A DNA stretch of 64,000 bases from Maribacter algarum (ex Zhang et al. 2020) (GCF_005885635.1 NZ_VATY01000001.1:620001-684000); one strand, 5' to 3'; counted from the stretch's first letter, positions 7,820 to 17,259 are shown. Made by a program: numbers and translations. Notes: a model not told the origin generated them from the sequence alone.

Positions 7820-8920
7820 ATGCTTCAAAACTTCTTTATTCTCTGCTCAGGAGCAGATTCCTCTATTTTAAAGACTTGTTCAGAAGGCGAACAAAACAAA
7901 TATGCTGGTATCGGCGCAACTGTATTTTTTACTGCTGTAATGGCTTTTATTGCCAGTAGCTACGCCTTATACACCGTTTTCGATAATCTAGCCGCCTCTA
8001 TTTTCTTCGGATTGATTTGGGGGTTACTGATTTTCAATCTCGATCGCTTTATCGTTTCCACCATAAAAAAGAGAGACAGTTTTAGCAGTGAATTTATACA
8101 AGCAACTCCAAGAATCATACTAGCAGTCATAATCGCAATCGTTATCTCCAAACCTTTGGAAATGAAGATTTTTGAAAAGGAAATTAATCAAGTTTTATTG
8201 GAGGAAAAAAACGAAATGACTTTGGCCAACAAAGATCAATTGGCGCTCCAATATACTCCCGCTGTAGAGAAACTAAATCAAGACATTGTTGCCTTAAAGG
8301 GAGAAATCGCGGCTCAAGAAGCAGAGACGAACGCACTCTACAATACCTATATCTCAGAAGCGGAAGGAACAGCAGGCACCAAGCTATTAGGTAAAGGTCC
8401 CGTTTATGCTGAAAAAAGGGAAAAGCATGATGCTGCCTTAGCAGAATTAAATCAACTTAAAGAAACAAATGCTGCCAAAATCAATGGAATAGAAACTCAG
8501 ATAGCAGCTTTAAACACCGAATACGCAGATGTGGTCAAAAATTCACAACCTATCATAGATGGTTTCGATGGACTGATGGCACGCGTCAACGCTTTAGAAA
8601 AACTACCTTGGCCGCCTTCTTTCTTTATATTCCTCCTATTTCTAGCTATTGAAACCTCTCCTATAATTGCTAAACTCTTAGCGCCTAAGGGGGAATACGA
8701 CTTAAAACTGGAAGATCAAGAAAGTGCCCTAAGGACATGGGTAACCCAAAAGGTTCGGCAGAGAGCACAGGTTTTAGCAACCGATACCGCATTGAATGAA
8801 AAAATCTATACTGAAATCAAAGAAGAGGAAGCGGTCCATGCGTATAAGAAACTAAAAGCCGAAGAACTTCTAAAATTACAAGCAGATGCGTTTCATGACC
8901 TCCAGGTAAAGAGCCTGTAG
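7820..8920 (+). CDS. DUF4407 membrane protein with coiled coil
   Basis: 366 residues. The first part has three membrane segments (about 31-50, 57-74, 97-111) with the LIFNLDRFIVS signature of DUF4407 near residue 75. A long charged alpha-helical, probably coiled-coil, stretch follows (about 120-250). A further membrane segment (about 268-286, FFIFLLFLAIETSP) precedes a cytosolic helical tail. The family is common in Bacteroidota and its function is unknown. The gene is monocistronic, separated from the M56 gene by a terminator and converging with the HPt-like genes. Confidence 0.85.
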   Translation: MLQNFFILCSGADSSILKTCSEGEQNKYAGIGATVFFTAVMAFIASSYALYTVFDNLAASIFFGLIWGLLIFNLDRFIVSTIKKRDSFSSEFIQATPRIILAVIIAIVISKPLEMKIFEKEINQVLLEEKNEMTLANKDQLALQYTPAVEKLNQDIVALKGEIAAQEAETNALYNTYISEAEGTAGTKLLGKGPVYAEKREKHDAALAELNQLKETNAAKINGIETQIAALNTEYADVVKNSQPIIDGFDGLMARVNALEKLPWPPSFFIFLLFLAIETSPIIAKLLAPKGEYDLKLEDQESALRTWVTQKVRQRAQVLATDTALNEKIYTEIKEEEAVHAYKKLKAEELLKLQADAFHDLQVKSL

Positions 8921-8957
8921 ATTAAGTAGTTTTCTGAATATTTGAACTTTGAACCGC

Positions 8958-9440
8958 TTAGTTTATAAGCTCGTATACTTGTAATTGATTTGCTAGAAAT
9001 CGATTTCCTTTAGCAAGAATTTTTTTAAACTGGCCGTCCGAGCTTTTGTTTCCTTTTTGAAGTTTTCTTTGATGCCGTTCTGCAAATCGAAAAGCATTTT
9101 TCATACCCAAAATATTGAGTTTATCTTTTAGTTTGGCGACTTTACCAGCAGCAGCTCTTGGGGCTCCCATGTCGATACAAAACTGATATGCTTTAAGTTC
9201 TGATGTAAATTCTTCCATAAAAGTTCTTAAAAATTTATTCTGAAAATCAATATCAGCATTAGAAAGTTCTTTTATATAAGATAGGTTCGGAACTTCTTCC
9301 AAACTACTATTTCCATTTCTAAAGGACAAATTGAATGATTTATCTAATGTGTTTAGAAAACTTGGTTTTAGTATTTTCTTTAAATTTTCGATTATTTTTT
9401 TAACATGCATCTGGGAATTACTAAGTAGGTTTTTAATCAT
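8958..9440 (-). CDS. HPt-like four-helix protein lacking the phospho-histidine, copy 1
   Basis: 160 residues. From about residue 50 the sequence follows the histidine-phosphotransfer (HPt) domain: PNLSYIKELSNADIDF, then a helix, then VAKLKDKLNILGM. In functional HPt proteins this last motif is AHxLKSSxxxLG; here the His position is Ala. The N-terminal 45 residues are basic and of unknown role. A second, similar gene lies 39 bases upstream on the same strand. The fold is inferred from motif order alone. If it is an HPt fold it cannot carry a phosphate on the usual His and could act as a binding or inhibitory decoy. Confidence 0.55.
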   Translation of the reverse strand: MIKNLLSNSQMHVKKIIENLKKILKPSFLNTLDKSFNLSFRNGNSSLEEVPNLSYIKELSNADIDFQNKFLRTFMEEFTSELKAYQFCIDMGAPRAAAGKVAKLKDKLNILGMKNAFRFAERHQRKLQKGNKSSDGQFKKILAKGNRFLANQLQVYELIN

Positions 9441-9479
9441 GATTAGGGTTTTTATGAGTGAAAGATTTGGGAATACATT

Positions 9480-9800
9480 TCAAACTTCAGATAGAAATAG
9501 ATTTACTTTTTTTAAGATTTTTTGAAAGCCATAATGCATACTAGTGTCACCTTGCTGTAAGTTCTCTTCATGTGTGTTGGCAAAATCATAAGAATTTTCC
9601 AGCCCAAGAATCGAAAACTTATATTTTGATTTGGTGACAATCTCCGCGGCAGATCGAGGTTCATTTTTCTGAATATAGCGCAAATACATGCCCACTTCCC
9701 AAAGAAATTCTTCTTTAAAAAGTTTGATAAATCTCTGCTCAAAATCATTGTCTTGACCAGCAATCTCCTCTAAATAGGAAAGATTTGGGGCCTCCTTCAT
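9480..9800 (-). CDS. HPt-like protein lacking the phospho-histidine, copy 2
   Basis: 106 residues from ATG 9800. A TTG at 9839 would add 13 residues, but HPt proteins of this type begin close to the NLSYLEEI motif, so the ATG is preferred. APNLSYLEEIAGQDNDFEQRFIK is the HPt start; VTKSKYKFSILGLENS occupies the phosphosite helix with Thr where His should be. It shares layout and motifs with copy 1 just downstream, so the pair probably arose by duplication. No histidine kinase or response regulator is nearby. Confidence 0.55.
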   Translation of the reverse strand: MKEAPNLSYLEEIAGQDNDFEQRFIKLFKEEFLWEVGMYLRYIQKNEPRSAAEIVTKSKYKFSILGLENSYDFANTHEENLQQGDTSMHYGFQKILKKVNLFLSEV

Positions 9801-9938
9801 ATCAATCAAAAGTTGCTTTGCACTAATTACAAAAATCAAAAGTAAGATTATTCCTACTTTCTAATTAACTTTTGTTGTGAAACGCATGTAGTTGTAGGGC
9901 ATCAAAAGAAAATTGGATGTTTGAGGTAAAAATTAGGG

Positions 9939-11771
9939 CTATTTTGCGGTTTGTGTACGCTTTAGTAGCACAACCCAATCTTGATTGTCTTTTGAAGATG
10001 ACCTGCCCAATGATCGAATACCTTCGCCTTCAATGGAGCTTACGGTACCCAGATGCATTTCCCCACCTGTTAACGGATTAAACCATTGTATTTGAAATGT
10101 ACCCTCGGCAGCAGTTAAATCAATTGTATGCTCTTTTGAATCGGTGAGATAAATTGCATAAACCTCCCCTGGTTTTTCAAGACAATAGGCATCATTTGAG
10201 TTAATGCGTTTATGGTTCGCCTTCATTTCCCAATAGGGCAGATTGTCTTGAAAAAAGTCCAAAGCATAACCGGTTAACTCCCACAGACGGTCTCTGGTTC
10301 GCCAATCTTCTGTATTCAAATCATTATACCGATTTCTCGCCCCAAAGTACCATTCCACTCCTGCTCCACCAGATAAAAGTGTTCCCCATAGCACATTACT
10401 CCGTAAGGTATCATGATTTGGTGTAATAGAATCCGATTGTGCACCTGTATGCCACATTCCAATCTCATCCATGGTAATCATCCATTCATGACCAGATTCT
10501 CGTGCTTTGGTCTTCCAAGTTTCCATCACTTCTCCCGCTCCTTCGCGCTTATCTACTTGCAATGAAAGTCCATCGAGGTTCTTAAACCCTACTATGGAAT
10601 CCAGTATATATCCTCTGTATGGTTCATGGGAGTGCGTATGCAACAGAATGGGATGATTGTAAGGGTCTATTTCAGTTATAAAGTCGGTCATCGCCCTTCG
10701 CTGCGCATCGTTTTGAGATATAGGTGTAAATTCGGCATATCCGTTTTCTTCACCAAGGTTAAAATTCATCCCTAAATGATGTCCGAAGCGGGCAACCATT
10801 TCCCGCAAGTATAATTGTCGCATTGGCCCCGTATCACCATCATCAAGCATGGTCTCATTTTCGGTTTCCTGTAAAACCATGTGCAATAATATTCCCTTGG
10901 ATTGCATGTGCTGGAAAACAATTTCCCACTGCTCCAATTTGCTAACATCAAACCGCGTAAAATTATCAGGACTAGCATAGGGCCAAACGTCTTTACCATC
11001 ACCTTTTATATTCATGGTCAAAAAGTAGGCAACGTTCATTCCCTTGGAAGACAAATAATTCAACGCTCCAATAAGACCCTTTCCCTTCCCATCCTTCCAT
11101 GTCGGGTCTCCATTTTTCCAATCTTTTAGATGGGGTCTATAACTATGGATGGTATCATTGGTTTTGGCCTCGCCATCTTCATTGGAGCTTTGCATACGGT
11201 AGGTACCATCAAAATCTTCATAAGCCAATAAGTTCTCCGGACTATCCGCACCACCTTTCATCCAGTATTTTCCAGAATCTTTAAAGCGAAAGTATCCCTT
11301 GTCATTCACCAAACGACCATGAGTTCTAAAATCCGCTCCTTGTTTATCCGAAGGGATTACCATGAACTCACCAGAAGCATTTGTAATATCTATGGAAACA
11401 CCTTCAAAATCATCTCCTTTTAAAGCAATGCCTTCTCCCTGTTGCAATTGCGCTGTATAGGTCCATTTGCCCATTCGATCAGGAGTAAAACGCACTTGCC
11501 AAACATTCCCAGAATCAGCACTTGTTTCCGAAGCCTGGCCATCTGCCGCATAAAACCCTCTAATACTTTGTTGGGTTTCCATGTGCTTGAACTCAACGAT
11601 CAAACGATAGTTTAAAAATGGGTTCTCCGCAGCATCTTCTTTTGTATCAGGCCCTTCAAAGGGTAGTGTAATTGTGTGCCACTGTTGATAATTGGTCAAA
11701 TTGGCTTCTTTTATCTTCTCTCCGCAACCAAGGCAGATGCCTACTAATAAAAGGATAATAAAACTCTTCAT
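9939..11771 (-). CDS. DUF5060-domain glycoside-hydrolase-like lipoprotein
   Basis: 610 residues from ATG 11771, chosen because it begins the signal peptide MKSFIILLLVGICLGC and lies five bases after the upstream stop; the longer frame adds an implausible leader. Cys16 is a likely lipidation site, although the -3 residue is atypical. Residues about 30-115 match DUF5060 (beta-sandwich). The centre (about 150-480) reads as a TIM-barrel glycosidase (GEENGYAEFT, ITMDEIGMW, LSGGAGVEWYFGARN), with acidic residues that could be catalytic. The last 90 residues resemble the putative collagen-binding beta-domain common in this group. It probably acts on polysaccharide at the cell surface or in the periplasm. 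The substrate is unknown. Confidence 0.75.
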   Translation of the reverse strand: MKSFIILLLVGICLGCGEKIKEANLTNYQQWHTITLPFEGPDTKEDAAENPFLNYRLIVEFKHMETQQSIRGFYAADGQASETSADSGNVWQVRFTPDRMGKWTYTAQLQQGEGIALKGDDFEGVSIDITNASGEFMVIPSDKQGADFRTHGRLVNDKGYFRFKDSGKYWMKGGADSPENLLAYEDFDGTYRMQSSNEDGEAKTNDTIHSYRPHLKDWKNGDPTWKDGKGKGLIGALNYLSSKGMNVAYFLTMNIKGDGKDVWPYASPDNFTRFDVSKLEQWEIVFQHMQSKGILLHMVLQETENETMLDDGDTGPMRQLYLREMVARFGHHLGMNFNLGEENGYAEFTPISQNDAQRRAMTDFITEIDPYNHPILLHTHSHEPYRGYILDSIVGFKNLDGLSLQVDKREGAGEVMETWKTKARESGHEWMITMDEIGMWHTGAQSDSITPNHDTLRSNVLWGTLLSGGAGVEWYFGARNRYNDLNTEDWRTRDRLWELTGYALDFFQDNLPYWEMKANHKRINSNDAYCLEKPGEVYAIYLTDSKEHTIDLTAAEGTFQIQWFNPLTGGEMHLGTVSSIEGEGIRSLGRSSSKDNQDWVVLLKRTQTAK

Positions 11772-11775
11772 AAAT

Positions 11776-12396
11776 CTATTTGTTATTTGTTCTCTGGATA
11801 TAAAATGCAGTGTATACAACCCAAAACAAGACACTGCCTTCTATAATTCTTTGGAATAGCCCAATAAATGGACCCGTTGGGTCTCCAAATAAAAGTACAA
11901 CAAAACTAAAAGCCAGAATAGCGCAAATTATTGAGACTCTTGGAAAATTTGTCGAGTCCATTATCTTTCTTGATGAAAATCCGATACCCAACAAACAGAA
12001 TGGAACCATCGCGTAAGTCAAAAAACCTGCTGTATTATGAATGAACTGGGAAAGACTCGCCTTTTCAGGGTCGGGGTTACAACCGATATCACAGGGAAAA
12101 AATCCCGTTGTCACCGTTCCAAATCCATAAAAAATTGCGAATAGAAAGAATCCGATTTTAATTCCTACGGCTTTTGGCATTTTGGACGGAACCAAGAACC
12201 CAAATAGCGCCAATAAAACACCGCTAGTAACATACATATACCGTAAGTATTCGGTATTTGGTAGCCCACTAGCATAACTTTCACTTATAAATTGACTTAC
12301 CAAGCTGTAACCTTCGATTTGAGCTCCACCTAAAATACTGGCTACAACAAAAAGCAAGGTACCCAGAATTCCTGCTCCAAAAATTAAAATCCTCAT
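11776..12396 (-). CDS. DUF998 membrane protein
   Basis: 206 residues with about six hydrophobic helices, including the N-terminal GAGILGTLLFVVASILGG and the sequence YSLVSQFISE-x-YA typical of DUF998. The function of the family is not established. It is transcribed five bases ahead of the lipoprotein glycosidase-like gene, so the two are likely in one transcript, but there is no clear functional link. Confidence 0.8.
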   Translation of the reverse strand: MRILIFGAGILGTLLFVVASILGGAQIEGYSLVSQFISESYASGLPNTEYLRYMYVTSGVLLALFGFLVPSKMPKAVGIKIGFFLFAIFYGFGTVTTGFFPCDIGCNPDPEKASLSQFIHNTAGFLTYAMVPFCLLGIGFSSRKIMDSTNFPRVSIICAILAFSFVVLLFGDPTGPFIGLFQRIIEGSVLFWVVYTAFYIQRTNNK

Positions 12397-12425
12397 AGTC
12401 TAATTAGGTGGTTTAACGCGTTAAC

Positions 12426-13427
12426 TCAGATACCTAAAATTCGATTCCATAGACTCTCCAGTAGCCCCTCCGCATCTGATGGAGTTTTAGGTGCCTCTGT
12501 AACCTGAAGTCCGTTCTCGGTATTCTCTATTTCGTATGTGAATGCAAACTTGGTTTCATCTGGTTTTAAACTAAGCAAACCGAATCGGAGATCACTGAAA
12601 AGCAATTTCTCATCTTGCTGAGAAACTGTGAACCATCCTTCGGTTATGTCAATAAGACGAGCAACTTTATCATTTGTTGCTAAACTCCCTAATAATTCAT
12701 GATTCTTCGAATAAGATGAAAATGTTATGGGTTTTGCATCAAAGAATGAATAATTCCCAATCAAATAGGCATCTTGGGTATCAACATTCGCCGTCCACAA
12801 TAGTGTAGTAAAAGGTGCGGGGCGAACATCCATCTCTTCATATACAATTCCTTGAGCGGTAAGTCCATCTGCAAAATGCTTATAGGCGAATCCTTTTAAA
12901 AGCAGGGAAATGAGCAGATATGTGCTGCTTAAAAAGAGTCCCCATCGATTATATATTCTTCGCCTAGGGGAAGTCCGCTTTTGCCGCATTGCCAAAATCA
13001 AAAAAATCAAGAAAGGAAGGGTATACAATGGGTCAATGACGAATATGTTTTGGAAGGCCAATCGCATTTTGAAAGGCCAAAAAAGTTGCGTCCCCCAAGT
13101 AGTGAAAGCATCTAAGATAGGATGTGTAAACAAACCCCAAAACATAAGCCATGACCAATCTTTAAAAGTCGCTTTTGACTTTTTATTGATTTTCCAAATC
13201 AGCCATCCGAAAATTGGCGCGAACAAAATAGAAAAGAAAATGGAATGACTAAAACCCCGATGCCATTCTGTTGCAGTAACCGTATCCACAAAATATCGGG
13301 TCAAAACATCTAAATCAGGAATAGTACCAGCGATTGCTCCGTAAAGCATAGCTTTATTACCTACTTTTTTACCTAAAACCGCTTCACCGACGGCGGCGCC
13401 AAGAACGATTTGTGTTAGTGAATCCAT
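12426..13427 (-). CDS. YdjM-like metal-dependent hydrolase (DUF457), membrane
   Basis: 333 residues beginning MDSLTQIVLGAAVGEAVLGKK, the standard N-terminus of the YdjM/YfhP family. Conserved metal-binding-type motifs are GTIPDLDVLTR (near 36), EWHRGFSHS (near 54) and THPILDAFTTWGTQ (near 101). At least four membrane helices are followed by a soluble C-terminal domain (about 200-333). The family is annotated as membrane-bound metal-dependent hydrolases; the substrate is unknown. Confidence 0.85.
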   Translation of the reverse strand: MDSLTQIVLGAAVGEAVLGKKVGNKAMLYGAIAGTIPDLDVLTRYFVDTVTATEWHRGFSHSIFFSILFAPIFGWLIWKINKKSKATFKDWSWLMFWGLFTHPILDAFTTWGTQLFWPFKMRLAFQNIFVIDPLYTLPFLIFLILAMRQKRTSPRRRIYNRWGLFLSSTYLLISLLLKGFAYKHFADGLTAQGIVYEEMDVRPAPFTTLLWTANVDTQDAYLIGNYSFFDAKPITFSSYSKNHELLGSLATNDKVARLIDITEGWFTVSQQDEKLLFSDLRFGLLSLKPDETKFAFTYEIENTENGLQVTEAPKTPSDAEGLLESLWNRILGI

Positions 13428-13531
13428 TGGGGGATGGTTAATGGTTGCATTTCATGTTCTAAAAATTAAGTTCATGAATTATAGCAAATTTAACATAATT
13501 AATATGCCCCTTTTGAAATTAGGGTTCTAGT

Positions 13532-15304
13532 TTACTCCACAATTTGCATCTTCTTCAGTAAGAAAGAAGCATTCATATTCTGGCAGATACCTTCTTTGAA
13601 CTTGTAATCAAAATGCAGCTCGTTATCAATAATTTCAGCATCGAAATAATGGTTTTTTATTTGTGGTAATTCCTTGGCTACTTCACATAGACTTAAATCA
13701 TGGGTTGCAATAATTCCCGTGGATTTAGAACCTACCAATTTTTCAACAAACTTTCGCGACCCTTTAGCCTTGTCGGTACTATTGGTTCCCTTTAAAATTT
13801 CATCCAATACAATGAAAAATCGGTCGGTCTGAATTTCATCAACGATAAACTTTAATCGTTTTAATTCCGAAAAAAAGTAGGATTCATCATCCGTTAGCGA
13901 ATCAGTGGTTCGCATGCTGGTAATTAATTTTATGGGGTTGTATTTTGTTTCACAAGCACAAACGGGAAGTCCCACATTGGCCATTACTAGCTGCAAAGAA
14001 ACGGTACGTAAAAAAGTACTTTTTCCGGCCATATTCGCTCCGGTAATGATAAAGAATTGCTCATTGTCAATCTGGAAATCATTCATAACACTCTTCTCAG
14101 GGTCTAATAGCGGATGTCCGGCATCCTTAGATTTCAAAACGATAGAGTCATCCGATAAAATAGGAAACGCATAATTCGGATGATTGAAGGCAAATGTTCC
14201 CAGACTGATATAGGCATCAAAAAATGCAATCACTTCAAACCATTCTTTGGAAGAATGCCCATGTTTGGCAATCCACTGTTCAATTTTATAGCTGGTCGCT
14301 AAACCTCTTAAAAAGTAACCGTTTCCAAAGATGAGATAGAAGATATTATTGTTTTGGTCAAGATTTCCTAGGAGTTTTGAAAACTCTTTTAAAATAGTAG
14401 AAGTCTTCTTTCCTTCACGGATAATCTGTTGTTTTTTATCCTTTAGAAAAGCAGATTTGAAATCCGTATGTTCAATAATCAGCAATAACTTATTGTACTG
14501 CTCAAAAGTGGATTGGGCCCTGGAACTTTCAGTCCCAAGTTTTGTTATCTTTTTCGTAAAAACCCCCGAAATACCAAAACCTATGACCAATAGCAGAACC
14601 AAAACGGATTCTGGAATATAGTCCAAGAAGTACAGCGCAAAAGAAACTATCGAAAGAATGGAAAATACCAAAGGAAGATATTTCATGACCGACGGTACAA
14701 AAGGTGTATAATTCTCCAACCATCCTTGTATTGCAGTTGTTGTAGTTTGGGTTTTTGTCAAAGAAGCTACGGCAGAGAACTCTTGTCGCCACTCGGGCAT
14801 AGAAGCCAGCTCCTGTATAGCTTCCTGTTTCTGAGAAATGTCTTCTATGGAATTCTCAACAAACAATCCAGCGAGGGTTTCACTTCCTTGCCGCAAAGCA
14901 GTCCGATTGCTGTATTGATAAAAAGAACCTCTCCCGAAAAGATCAATATCTTGACTGAAGTAATGGTTGGAATCTTTGAACACATTTCCGGCTGGAAGGT
15001 GATGAAAATCTCGGTTTAACACCTTGACTTCTGTCTCATTAATTACTTTGAGTGCTTGTATTTTATCTCGTTTGTATTGCAAATCGGTATGTCTAGAAAC
15101 CAAAAATAGAAAAGCGATAATTCCTACCAAAGCTACGCCTAAAACCAATTTTGTTTTACCAAACAGCAGATAAATGGCGATGAAGATTACTATAAAAACC
15201 AGAAGGCGAATCGTGCTTGAAGCAGCTAATTGTTGCCTAACCTTCGACAAGGTTTCTGTATGTTTTTTGATTTGATTTTTATAAAAGGAAGCTAAATCCT
15301 GCAT
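13532..15304 (-). CDS. membrane-anchored MutS-like ATPase
   Basis: 590 residues from ATG 15304; a TTG further upstream is less likely. Two helix pairs lie in the N-terminal half (about 33-48, 52-70, 210-227 and 232-250). The C-terminal half is a MutS ATPase: Walker A GANMAGKST at 422-430, TTDSLTDDESYFFSELKRL, and Walker B FFIVLDE with D501/E502, then TNSTDKAKGSRKF and the ATHDLSL switch. The mismatch-recognition and connector domains of MutS are absent. The type occurs widely in Bacteroidota but is uncharacterised as far as I know. It probably acts at the inner membrane, and a role in mismatch repair is doubtful. Confidence 0.85.
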   Translation of the reverse strand: MQDLASFYKNQIKKHTETLSKVRQQLAASSTIRLLVFIVIFIAIYLLFGKTKLVLGVALVGIIAFLFLVSRHTDLQYKRDKIQALKVINETEVKVLNRDFHHLPAGNVFKDSNHYFSQDIDLFGRGSFYQYSNRTALRQGSETLAGLFVENSIEDISQKQEAIQELASMPEWRQEFSAVASLTKTQTTTTAIQGWLENYTPFVPSVMKYLPLVFSILSIVSFALYFLDYIPESVLVLLLVIGFGISGVFTKKITKLGTESSRAQSTFEQYNKLLLIIEHTDFKSAFLKDKKQQIIREGKKTSTILKEFSKLLGNLDQNNNIFYLIFGNGYFLRGLATSYKIEQWIAKHGHSSKEWFEVIAFFDAYISLGTFAFNHPNYAFPILSDDSIVLKSKDAGHPLLDPEKSVMNDFQIDNEQFFIITGANMAGKSTFLRTVSLQLVMANVGLPVCACETKYNPIKLITSMRTTDSLTDDESYFFSELKRLKFIVDEIQTDRFFIVLDEILKGTNSTDKAKGSRKFVEKLVGSKSTGIIATHDLSLCEVAKELPQIKNHYFDAEIIDNELHFDYKFKEGICQNMNASFLLKKMQIVE

Positions 15305-15347
15305 TGGGGTTCTACGATTTCTATCAAGCAAAGATATGTATTCTGAC

Positions 15348-15821
15348 CTAGCTCTGCTTCGCTGAATTTAGCATTGCAATTTGGCCCAAGTGGTAGATAT
15401 CATGTTGGGCTATACTTGTAAGAATCGGTCCAAAAGTATATTCTTTTCCGGGTACTTGTTTCTCTAATACTTGGTCTGTTTCTTTCGACAATTGATGCAG
15501 CAAATCATCTTGGGTCTTCTGAAGTGTATTTTTTAAGGTATCCCATTCTTCCTTGTTACTAATGCGGATTTCATCCCAGTCATTTTCTCCGTCGATGCGG
15601 ATATTATACACTTCATCGCCCTCTAACTTTTTCAAAACGAAAATCCGCCAGTTGATAATATGTTGAACCAAAACTGCAATAGATTTTTCACCATACACTT
15701 TGTCATTCACAGTTTGCCAAGGCACTGCATTCAACTTTTCCATAACCGGAATGCCATACCAAGGTTTTCCATCAAAAGAATCTTTGAGATTTTGAACAAT
15801 CGTTTCTAGCTTAGTTCTCAT
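15348..15821 (-). CDS. DinB-superfamily (YfiT-like) putative metal-dependent protein
   Basis: 157 residues forming a four-helix bundle with the metal triad H54 (LVQHIINWR), H140 and H144 (AQHDIYHLGQI). This is the DinB/YfiT fold found in thiol transferases and related enzymes, and is unrelated to DNA polymerase IV. It lies four bases downstream of the YjbR gene and just upstream of the MutS-like gene, so they may share a transcript. The substrate is unknown. Confidence 0.85.
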   Translation of the reverse strand: MRTKLETIVQNLKDSFDGKPWYGIPVMEKLNAVPWQTVNDKVYGEKSIAVLVQHIINWRIFVLKKLEGDEVYNIRIDGENDWDEIRISNKEEWDTLKNTLQKTQDDLLHQLSKETDQVLEKQVPGKEYTFGPILTSIAQHDIYHLGQIAMLNSAKQS

Positions 15822-15825
15822 TATT

Positions 15826-16185
15826 CTATTCTAAAGTGTCGAATTCAGCTTTCAATTTTTTGGTGAATTTGGCGACTACCAATTCATACGAATGATCAAT
15901 TAATTCAAGAATCAATTTGGGAGGCAACTGCTCAATCATTAGGGTATTCCACTGTGCTTTGTGCATATGATACCCGGGAATAATTACGCCATCATATTCC
16001 TCACGAAGCGCTATCGCCCTTTCAGGGTCGCACTTCAAATTCACTTGTGTTGGTACCCTTTCCAATCCACATAAGGCATACATTTTGCCCATGACTTTAA
16101 AAACCAAGGTGTGCTCATCAAAAGGAAAACTTTCGGTAACTCCTTTTTTTGAAATGCAATAGTTTCTGAATTCTTCGATGTTCAT
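15826..16185 (-). CDS. MmcQ/YjbR-family protein
   Basis: 119 residues covering the complete MmcQ/YjbR fold: MNIEEFRNYCISKKGVTESFPF at the start, VFKVMGKMYAL in the middle and HWNT-like HMHKAQWNTL near residue 80. Members have a CyaY-like fold and are often annotated as DNA-binding without firm evidence. It sits in a run of small minus-strand genes with 5-10 base gaps. Confidence 0.9.
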   Translation of the reverse strand: MNIEEFRNYCISKKGVTESFPFDEHTLVFKVMGKMYALCGLERVPTQVNLKCDPERAIALREEYDGVIIPGYHMHKAQWNTLMIEQLPPKLILELIDHSYELVVAKFTKKLKAEFDTLE

Positions 16186-16193
16186 TTAACGAA

Positions 16194-16592
16194 TCAGTTT
16201 ACTCCCTTAGAATCATAGACAATAACCTTTGTCCATAATTTACTCGATTCCTCAATAAAGAGTTTATGGGGAGCTTCATCTTGGTAGTTTTGTTGTGCCT
16301 CAGCCGATTCAAAAGTCACAATCAATGAATAGGTAAAAGAGCCATCTACAACATCACGACTAGCTCTTGGTGGCTTACCGATAAATTTGGTTTTGGCATA
16401 GGCGGAATTGTCCAGGAACTTCTGCAAGGAAGTCTCAAATGCTTTGCAATCTTCAGCATTATCAGGATTCGCTAACCAGAAATATACGGTATGTGCAAAA
16501 TTGGAATCAAATTCATTCATAGTATTGTCGGTTTGACCAAATGCGGTCATTGTAAGGGTTAAAAATAATAATGTGCAGATTGTTTTCTTCAT
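16194..16592 (-). CDS. exported Dabb-domain (stress-responsive A/B barrel) protein
   Basis: 132 residues. A Sec signal peptide (MKKTICTLLFLTLTMTAFG, cleavage likely before QTDN) precedes a single dimeric alpha-beta barrel domain of about 100 residues: FAHTVYFWLANPDNAEDCKAFETSL near residue 33 and SLIVTFESAEAQQNYQ near 91, the Dabb signature. Periplasmic versions are frequent in flavobacteria, often without known ligand. It is co-directional with the YjbR gene eight bases downstream. Confidence 0.85.
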   Translation of the reverse strand: MKKTICTLLFLTLTMTAFGQTDNTMNEFDSNFAHTVYFWLANPDNAEDCKAFETSLQKFLDNSAYAKTKFIGKPPRASRDVVDGSFTYSLIVTFESAEAQQNYQDEAPHKLFIEESSKLWTKVIVYDSKGVN

Positions 16593-16602
16593 GAATGGTC
16601 TA

Positions 16603-17229
16603 TTATTTTTTTAAAAGTTTCTTTTTCTCTTTATCTCCGATTTCCAAAGCCGAGTAGTCCAATTGCCAACCAATTGTGGCCACAATTGATTCTATTAGCA
16701 AAACGGCCTGAAGTGCCTCTTTACGAGCTGTTTCCATTAATCCACTTTCTGGGATTTTATCTCGAATATGTTTTTTGGCTTCATTGTTCAAAGTCGTTAA
16801 ATCATCTGGGGAAAAAGAATTGAACATTCCGTTTTTGATATCATAAAACTCTAGTTCTGGTTCTATGGATAGAATTTCGGGTTTCGGAAAATTGGTTAGT
16901 ATAATGCGCTTATTATCGACGTCGGAATTTATCTCCACCTTTTTTAAATCATATCCGATTTGAGCCTTTGCATTAATAACAATCAACGCTTTTTTCTTGC
17001 TTGAAACCAAACTTAGAAACCGCTCTTTCGTATTCTCATACTTATAGATTTCAGCAAATTCTCCCTCAACCGAAACTAATTTGCTAACACTACGGATCTT
17101 TTCTAAAAGCACGGTTGACTGATGCAAGGTAACCTCCTTGCTTTGCTTTTTCTTGAAAAAAGTGTAAATCCAATAGGTGGCAATTGCACCTAGAATCAAT
17201 CCTAATACAGTATCAAATATGCTATCCAT
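16603..17229 (-). CDS. DUF4230 membrane-anchored protein
   Basis: 208 residues: one N-terminal membrane helix (about 5-25) followed by a soluble DUF4230 domain with KALIVINAKAQIGYDLKKV (near 79) and LTNFPKPEILSIEPELEFYD (near 111). The C-terminal helix ends in a basic KEKKKLLKK tail. The domain is widespread in bacteria without an assigned function. A 30-base gap separates it from the upstream DUF4260 gene. Confidence 0.85.
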   Translation of the reverse strand: MDSIFDTVLGLILGAIATYWIYTFFKKKQSKEVTLHQSTVLLEKIRSVSKLVSVEGEFAEIYKYENTKERFLSLVSSKKKALIVINAKAQIGYDLKKVEINSDVDNKRIILTNFPKPEILSIEPELEFYDIKNGMFNSFSPDDLTTLNNEAKKHIRDKIPESGLMETARKEALQAVLLIESIVATIGWQLDYSALEIGDKEKKKLLKK

Positions 17230-17259
17230 TGAAGGTCAAATTAACAATATTAAGTTCGT

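Noticed and set aside
15348-15821. Second DNA polymerase IV from the name DinB
   Set aside because: The DinB/YfiT superfamily is unrelated to the polymerase; the sequence has the three-His metal site instead.
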